Shown: piece after piece, positions 38,901-47,900 of the stretch
Position numbering within the stretch: the stretch's first letter is position 1
How the letters are laid out: the number at the start of each line of letters is the position of its first letter
Origin: Owenia fusiformis
Lineage: Eukaryota; Annelida; Polychaeta; Sabellida; Oweniidae
Length of the DNA stretch: 64,000 bases
Direction: 5' to 3'
Assembly: GCA_903813345.2 (NCBI GenBank)
Contig: CAIIXF020000001.1
Coordinates: 23,579,915-23,643,914, forward strand
Translations under genes and position numbers: made by a program
Notes under the pieces: generated by a model
The model's input: only the letters and a program-made list of their open reading frames with translations
The model's database searches: none
What the model was told of the DNA's origin: nothing

Positions 38901-41900
38901 TTCTACCATAAACAATTGGTAAGTAGTAGAATATGAAGTGAAGGTGTTTTAAGAGTTAAAGATGTTTGATATTTTCAATTGTTCAACTAGTTTCAATACA
39001 TAGGTATGAATTGGTGTGTTCTATATTGCAGTAAGGACTGGAATTGTTAATATCATTGTTCTATTAACACAAAGTGCATGTACATATGCATGATGATCAT
39101 CTCTTTGGACATCGTTAATTGCTGGTTCTGCATATGTTTTGTCAGCTTAACTTTAGTTTACAGTATTACTATGTTATTATTTTACATAAGTTTCTAACAA
39201 AAATATGGTACATTTTAAAGTTGGTTGATATTATACTATTGTTTATCCCACCCTAAGTTCTTTAAACACTATGTATAGCAGTAATGTTTCTAAATGCCGG
39301 TATCAAACTCTCAAATGGTCCTTTTCCCTGAATTTATCATTCATTATTTTTTCTCGCAAGATTTTTTCAAGATTTTCTTCTCAAATAATTTTACCCCAAA
39401 TTTATTTTGCCAAATATTATTTCAGATTATTTTCCCCAAAATGTTATTCTAAGTGAACTGATTTTACCAAATTTTCATTCTTGAGCATTATATTTTTTTA
39501 TTTGTTTTATCATTATGAAGAAAATATACTAGGTAATAGGTAAGGGTGGGATAAAAGGATAATATCGTGCAATGTTTATTTGTTCAGTTTCAACTCATGA
39601 ATAAAGTATATCATTAGACATACCATGTCTAGCATGAATAGATTATTTAATTTTGATCTAAATAGATAACTGGACAACTCAACCCTTCAGCAGGTCATCT
39701 CTGGACAAATCAACCCTTAGACAACTCATCCCTGGACAAATCAACCCTTGGACAACTCATTCCTGGACAAATCAACCCTTAAACAACTCATTCCCTGACA
39801 AATCAACCCTTAGACAACTCATCCCTGGACAAGTCAACCCTTAGACAACTCATCCCTGTACAAATCAACCCTTAAACAACTCATCCCCTGACAAATCAAC
39901 CCTTAGACAACTCATCCCTGGACAAATCAACCCTTAGACAACTCATCCCTGGACAAGTCAACCCTTAGACAACTCATCCCTGTACAAATCAACCCTTAAA
40001 CAACTCATCCCCTGACAAATCAACCCTTAGACAACTCATCCCTGGACAAATCAACCCTTAGACAACTAATCCCTGGACAAATCAACCCTTAGAAAATCCA
40101 TCAGCTCAATAGCCAATATATTACATCCTCTTTTATTTTTTACATATCCCAAGATGAAGAGCAATAAAAAGATCAAATGTTAATGAAACTTTGTACAATC
40201 ATTCATTATATGACTTAAGTATTTAATGAACTTTCTCAATTTGCAGGCAATTGCTATGAATCACCAGGTGCATACCAATGATACCCTATGTAGCTGCGTC
40301 ATCTTGGTTTATGTCGACTCTGCAGCCAATTTGCCAGTGAGTATCAGATTGAATTTATATTATTTCAACTGACCCTTATTTAAAATGGCATAGTATCGAC
40401 AAAACAAATATAAATGATATGTTTTTGATATTGTTGCAATGTAGTATCATAGAACTCGGGCAAAGGTCTCTTTTTCTAAGGCATTCACAAATCTTTTATT
40501 GAATATATCACTTTTAGTAAATGTAGATAAATGTTGCTACATGATCAATGTTCTGGTTTATTTCAAGAATATTATTTATCATATTTTAGTGTACAATTTA
40601 TGTATTCTGATCCTGTTTTATACCATATGCCATTGAGATAAAATACACCTTCTAAATATTCTAAAATATGTCTGTGATATTTAACATTTTTGACCTATTA
40701 TAATTTTATGTTTTCTTTAACTCTTTCCCCTATTATTTGTATAAGTTACAAACAAAACAGAATCCTTCGGCATAATTTGGAAAAATGGATTTTACTGTTA
40801 CTTTGTTCATGGATATTGATCAATAGCGATCTATGTCATAAAGTATATTTTTTTGTATGAAGGAAATAAAGCAATACAATACACTATATAATATGTAGTA
40901 AAAATGGTTGTTTAATGAATATCTCAATTATCATTGTTAGAACTCTGAGGTAAGCGCAAATTGAGTTCATTTATTTACATTTATTTGCACATGTGTTTAA
41001 ATGCTTTTGTTGATTGATTGTTACCACTCAGGCTTATAACAAGTTTGGAAAGGTTTGGCAGTTTTTAAATATCAAGTTTGTGATTAAGACCCTACCCTGA
41101 ATGCAGAATTCCCTCACATTTTAGTTATGTTTCACATTGGGCAAAGTGGCATTGTCAGTGGTTCATTCTCCAAATATGTTCTTATAGTATAGTAATTCAT
41201 GGGATCTTTACTGTACCTGGAGGTTTTGTCACTAGCCTGGAATATATAAGAAGTTGTTATACCTAGGGAGGGATTTTATAATGGGTATATCCCAAGGGAT
41301 ATGATATCTTTCTGAAGGACCAAGGGAAGATATCATATCACAAGTAATGATGCAATATGAAAAATGAATCAATGATAACATGATTTTGGAATAACACATT
41401 AAAGCACTATTTTATTAATGTTTTCACACTTAACTGATGAGTGATGTTCTACAGAAATGTTATAAAACCTTTTAGTTTGATTTAAGTTATCATTATTTCA
41501 ACAATATGATTGTCCATACGATAGTACAAATACATATAAGAACTTTACTAAAAGAATAAATTAACATGGTGAAAATTTGGGTTAATTTTGGAAGAATGCA
41601 TGATGATATCAATTTTGGAAATATGGCGTTGTTCTTTTCAAAGAGCTGTTACAATACTCCTAATATCATAGTGATCATAATATAAAAGTCCATATAACTT
41701 TACGGGAATATATATCACAGGATAGTGACATAAACAATGTATATGACATACCTTTTAAGTTAATTGATTAAAACTTATTACCCACTTGGTTTATTTGACA
41801 GGGGTGTTGATTCTATTCTGTTATAAGACCCCATCATTCTTCATCCCATACTTTGTATTCAGGGAGATGGCCTTTTTTAATGCTTTTAACCACTGATTGA

Positions 41901-44900
41901 TAGTGGTACCATGTAATAGATGGACTGGTATCCAAATTCGATAAAATAACTAATTATACATTACTCTCCAACTGCATCGGTTCATCTTCTTTATACCCAT
42001 CAATATCCAGCTGATCCATTTAATGGACATATTATTGATATGATCAATTCTTTGCATATTTTAATTAAACATATTTTACCATGGTTTAAAAATTCGAGAC
42101 ACATATGCATATACATTTTTGAAAAAAAAATTAATTAAAAATACATTATACAATGTATTACTACTTTTGGCGTACTATACACATTGCAAAACACATTTAC
42201 AGATCTCGTTTCAACAAATTCCAACATTCATTTTCTAACCACAGATGTAAAGCTGGAAGATGAACCTAGTGTGCCATGAGAGAATGATTTTAAAGTTAGA
42301 TATTCTGAGTTGATTAATTATCCAAACGATTACTAATTATTACTACATTTTAGATGTTTTGCATTCACATATATTTGGTCATCTAACCCCCCTATCACAC
42401 CAAACTAGTTCTTACCCGTTCTTGCCAGTCCTACGGAAACGTCGTAAAACGGGCTCAATCTGGCTGTAGTCGGGAAATATGTCTAAAATAATTAGCTACT
42501 TCGTTCATAAGCAGTCTTCAATACGTCCATCTCATTCGCAGTTTGTTCAGGTCGCACCACGTCGGTGTGCAACGTCGTATAACGCGTCCCTTAGTCTAGA
42601 AGGTCATCATGACCTGATTACAGAACGGTATGGTCGCCATCGAATTTTGAATCGATTCAAAATTCTAAATCACATTCCCTGTCGGGGAAAGTCCATGAAT
42701 TCGTAAACAGACCGTAGAATGTTGTAGCTACGTTCATTCAGTTCCCACACAGTCTAAAACCGATTCGGCAACGTTTTGAAGAACGCAGTGACAACTGGTT
42801 CTGGTGTGATAGCTATTTTTGTTAATTCGTTCATAAGCTACAAATGGACTTGATTGGGGGTACTCACGACTGCAATTTACGCCTGACTACACAACGTCGT
42901 AATACGTCTCTAGTAGGATTGAAGTATGACACTTCCGTTCGTAGTGTGTCCCCAGTGCGTCCAGGTCGTCTTAAGTATGTTGTCACTCGTTCTGATTGAA
43001 GAACGTGACATTCACTAGAAAATTTTGAGCATGCTCTAAGTTCTGGAGGACCTACTCGTTCGAGTAGTTTCATGAAGTTTGTAAACAGATCCCAAAGGGT
43101 TCTTAGTGGGTTCTTAGTACGTCAAATCCGTTCATGCACAGTTTAAGCCTGTTTTCGAGAACGTAGTGAGAACTAGTTTGGTGTGATAGTAGGGTTAGTG
43201 AATTTCTATGGATTTTTATACTGTCAAGATAGAAGTACATGTATTAAAAATATGTAAAAACTACCCCTGTGTGTTGATTTTATATCAAATGATTGTTATA
43301 TTTATTAAAAGGAGTGTTCATGGTTTGAAGTGAGTTTTAAGACTCTTCAATCTATATTTTTGCAAAAATGGACATGTATTGTCATTTTTTAACTTGATGC
43401 TTTTCATGTAAAGCTCTAATTGTTGTGTATCTGTTCAATGTAGATGTATTTTCATGTGTTTTCTTGGAGAAGGTTTTAAATGGTTGCTAATAAATATTAC
43501 ATGTATGTGTTTTTAATATCTGGAATATATTCCAAATATTTAATACAGGGTGAGCAAAAAAAGCATGACCCAAACAAATGTTGATTCAACTCAATCATCC
43601 ATCATGTCATTTGGCAAAACTCAACCAATGTTCGATGTTCTTTCATTCTACCAAGTTTCATGGGTCTCCCAATTGTCATGGTTCTATGGCATTTTTACAA
43701 AATGTGCTCTAAATATGCTGAAACATGCCAAATTCACCAGATATGAACCCCAAGACTTGTGTCTATTTCAAAGAAATGTCTACACTAACAACCCTAGAAG
43801 CATCAGAGAGTTGAAACAAGAAGTGAGAAGGAAGATGAGAGTCATAACATAAGATATCTGCGAGCGTGTAGTCAGAATAACTTCACCGATGCATTCGAGT
43901 TTGCCTCCAGAGATGAGACTGGCATTTTGAGCATGTCTTGTAAAATGGCCATAAATCATGACCACTTGACTAACATCAATGAAACTTAATAGAGTGAAAG
44001 AACATTGAACACATTTCAATTGTGCCAAATATGACCTTAAACCCATGCTGAATGAAGTTACATATATTAACATTTGTTTGGGTTACCTTTTTGGCTCACC
44101 CTGTACTAATCCTAAGTTGAAGAAGTTTATTCAAAAACAAAACTAAAATAAGAAAACCTTTTCGGACTCATTAAGTGATTTATCAGAACAATTTATATTG
44201 ACCTCATTCCTTTTTCTTGTGGTATCAGATGTTCGTTGGTAAGGGTGTATGTCAGCATTTCAGTTTGTTGTATCATTTGACAATATCCCATATATGGAAA
44301 TGGGTTTTTATCTTCATTTGGTTATCTAAAAAGCATGTGGTTACATCATGTGCTTGACATTATATATTACTCATGAATCATATTCCAATGTAATATTTTC
44401 TTGTTTTGTATAATATTATAATATTATTATTGAATGAATTAAAGGCACTCTGTATTAAAGGCACTCTGTTTTATGTTTTTGTTCATCTGGTCAAAAGTTT
44501 TTTTAAAATAACAGACACTTGTCTTAATTCATAATATAAGTACATTGTGTTGTAATAGTTGAAATTAAAAACATTAATGATGTTTCTCCCTTTACTCGCT
44601 AGGAATCTGATTGGTTTGGGGTAATTGAGGCAATAGGCAACTGTTTTAATTGTTGGTTTACATTTATATAAAAAGTGATATTCTATTAATTCAAATGTTG
44701 CATGTTACAATGTTATTTGTTACTTGTTACTTATCATTCACTTTTAATTCACTTTACTAATACTTTACTTTGCTCTCCCATTATTTCCTTTTGCCTATTA
44801 ACAATTGTTCTTTCATTATTTTTTATATTTCCATTGATCAATTAACAATCAACAGTGGTATTTATATTGTGCCTACAGGAAGTATGGATAAAAGTCAAAG

Positions 44901-47900
44901 GGAAGGTCATGAGATTGATTCCCAACAGGAAGTGTAAATGAAATCAAAGAGGAGATCATAGGATTAATTTCTATAATGGATTAAATGTACTTCATATTGA
45001 GTAGATTAACCTGGATTAACACTTGAGATAATGCACCTGCATTCCCTTTTGAAGAAATTAGCTTTTTTAGCACACTGAATGGCTTAAATGCCCCATCCTC
45101 CTCACAGAAATTTTATTGCACAGTGTAGCATTATAAAGTAAATCTATTTAAATTCATTATAATGGAAAGAACTTGTAAAATGATTAGAAACATTTTTTTT
45201 CAAAATGTACAATGTTTTCCTCGTAATCCCTGTTTTATTTTCAGAAAAAAAGAATTGAGATTTTTGATCAAGTTGAAACTATGGGACTCAAAGCGTGAAT
45301 GAGAATTTTTTTTATAAAATTGTGACATTTTTTCTGAACATACTCCCAACTTGTCTCTATCCCTTTTCCTCCCTTCAACTATATACTGTACAAAGTGAAT
45401 AAAACTCTTTACTGTTTATTAACACCAGTAAGGTTGTTTTCTCTTCAGTGCAGTTTCTTCTACTATTGCTACACAACAGTGCTCATTTTTGTGAAATGCT
45501 TTGTCTTGTTTTGTTCTTGTTCTTTTCTTGACATTTCAGTCTTTCTCTCAATATCAACTGTTTAATTTGAAAATTTTGTTGTTATGTATAGAATTTAAAG
45601 TATAAAGGTAACATGCATGGACAAGAACCACATGTACTTAATTCAAGTATTTTTCAGATCAACTGACCAAGGAGCTCAAATGAGCTATTACCCCACTATT
45701 ACCCCATTATTGACTTAAAGACATGGAAGCTATGATAGATGAAGACACAATTGTGAACTGATTTTTCAGATCCTAGATGCAAATGTGCAAAAGTTGACCT
45801 CAGAACCAGGAATCACTGAGTATCCAGTCCCGTATACAAACCAGAAAACCATTGGGGTTTTGTCAAGCTTGTAACTGAGCTACCTTATAAATAGCTCACA
45901 TCATATCTGAACATTTTTTCCAGTTTATATGCACCACTTAATCTGACTTTATTCCTTTACCAAAGATCTGTCATGAAGATAGTATTCCATTATATACAAA
46001 CACTATTAACAATTTCATATCTCTGATTTACAAAAGCTCAATGTTTTAGCGTTCCCGTAAAACTATGGCTGAGCCATCCTCATATGTTATATTGACTGTT
46101 GGACAAGAAGAGAAAGTCAAGACACCTATAATGGCCGACACGAATAATCCACGTTATGAGAAGTTCTACCAGTTCCTTGTAAAGAACCCCCAAGTACAAG
46201 ATGTTGATATTGAAGTAAGTTTTTTTGTTTATGATTATATAGTAACTTCAGTCGACTTGTTAATTGTAGTTATTGTATGATACATTCATATTCTATGTAT
46301 AGTACAGTCTTAACATTCCTGTCACATCTCTTAAACCCTTTGACTTTCTCTAATATGTTCAGTGTGTAAAGAGTAGGTTTTTCTGTTCACCTTTTCAGAA
46401 TACACCATGATAAGTATGTACAAATGTTTCATGAAAATATAGATGGCATCAAATATAATAGAATAAAATACACAGTACACATCTACCATTTTTATAAATA
46501 TCATAATTTTAAAGATTAGGGACAAGAAGGGAGGAGACAAGAAGATTGGAAGTCTACTTGTGCCCATGAAACAGTTGTTGTCAGCCCCAGGATTGACCTT
46601 AGAACAGCCATTCAGACTACAGAACTCTGGACCCCAGAGTACTATCAACCTGAAATTAGCTTTAAAGGTAAGATTTAACATGGAGAAACCTCAAGTAAAG
46701 ATTTAACATGGAGAAATCTCAAGTAAAGATTAACATGGAGAAATCTCAAGTAGTCAAAATTAATTTTTGTATGGATTGTGAATATGCCATGTACGGAAGG
46801 TAAACTATGGTCTTCAAGAGATCTGTTCAACAAAGGTCTGGCATCACATTTAAGTTTGAGGGAGTTTTAGTTTGGAACAAAGATAGTATGATTGGACTAT
46901 TTAATACCTTATTTATATCCAAGTTGAGGGTATATCAGCATAGATCATATACATCATATTTAGTTTCAGATACATGCTCCATGCTACTTTAAGTTCTGGA
47001 AAACCTTGAGTTTTAAAAAAGTGTTCTGCTGAACAGGTTCTACTGTATGTTTCTACTTCAAAATTTAAAGAAGGTAGAATGTAGATTGGGATGACTTTTG
47101 AACTGTTACATAATACAAGCCGATGTTTAAAAATACTTTACATGTTTTTGTGTCTTCCAGATTCTTAGCCAGAATCCCCAAGTTCTCCCACCAGATGAGG
47201 GGACAGATGTTGACAGTGGAATCAACATTCCTACTGCCTCAGATAATAGTCCAGCTTCAACCCCTGTTGACCAACCTGAATCCCCTTCTGACCCTAAACC
47301 TACCCCAAGTTCACCAGAACCCCGTCCACTGCCACCTACAACACTTAACAATGAGGAGGAGGCAGAGGTTGAGACTTTGATCCCTGAAGCTGATATGAGC
47401 CTAGAGTCACAGGGAGGTGATCTTAGACATAGATCTGTGGGACCAGCTGTACCCGCTGGCAGGTAAGACCATAAGAAGTGTTTTTCATTTAGAAGAAATA
47501 ATTAATTAAGCGTATACTATTAAGAGTGGGAAGTTATACACCATACCAGATCAAACTCTGCTGTTTGAGTGACTGTTTTAAATATTCAAAATGCCTCATG
47601 GACTCTTACCTTAAAATACTCCGAAATTTCAAACCTTTGTGTAAATATAAAAATTGAATACTTGCTCACCTACCAATGATTTGACTTTTAGATATAATGT
47701 ACAATCTTTTAAACTGTACTTTTATATTTTCAGAAAATATGTTTTTTATCGAAGCCTATTGATTGTGCAAGTTGTAGGTTGTTCTGAAATTTTGTAAATA
47801 TTTGCTATATTTTAGAACTATTTTTAAAACTTTAAAAACTATAACCCAATAATGTACACAATTACTAAACAATGATTGCACAATTTCAGTCCAACAGGAG

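Larger units (their letters stand above)
25661..40246. other. E-Syt intron 11 (14.6 kb), packed with elements
   Basis: The largest intron, between C2A and C2B. It contains a Tc1/mariner-like element (28438-29489), the antisense GPCR gene (30126-31448), a GGCAATAACTCA repeat with a tandem array (32370-33070), a CAC-ended 3-kb element (33375-36428), single CAGGGTG element ends (36573, 37489) and a 31-bp minisatellite (39669-40093). The stretches 25661-28150 and 37700-39660 show nothing I can name. Confidence 0.7.
40337..46049. other. E-Syt intron 12 (5.7 kb)
   Basis: Carries an unassigned inverted-repeat element (42388-43193), a mariner relic (43546-44103) and a short tandem duplication near 44876-44975. 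A small hairpin with GATATGATATCTT arms lies at 41296-41338. The rest is featureless AT-rich sequence. Confidence 0.6.

Noticed and set aside
41296-41338. Hairpin GATATGATATCTT ... AAGATATCATATC as a MITE
   Set aside because: Arms are short and AT-rich with no duplication or second copy; chance palindromy is likely.
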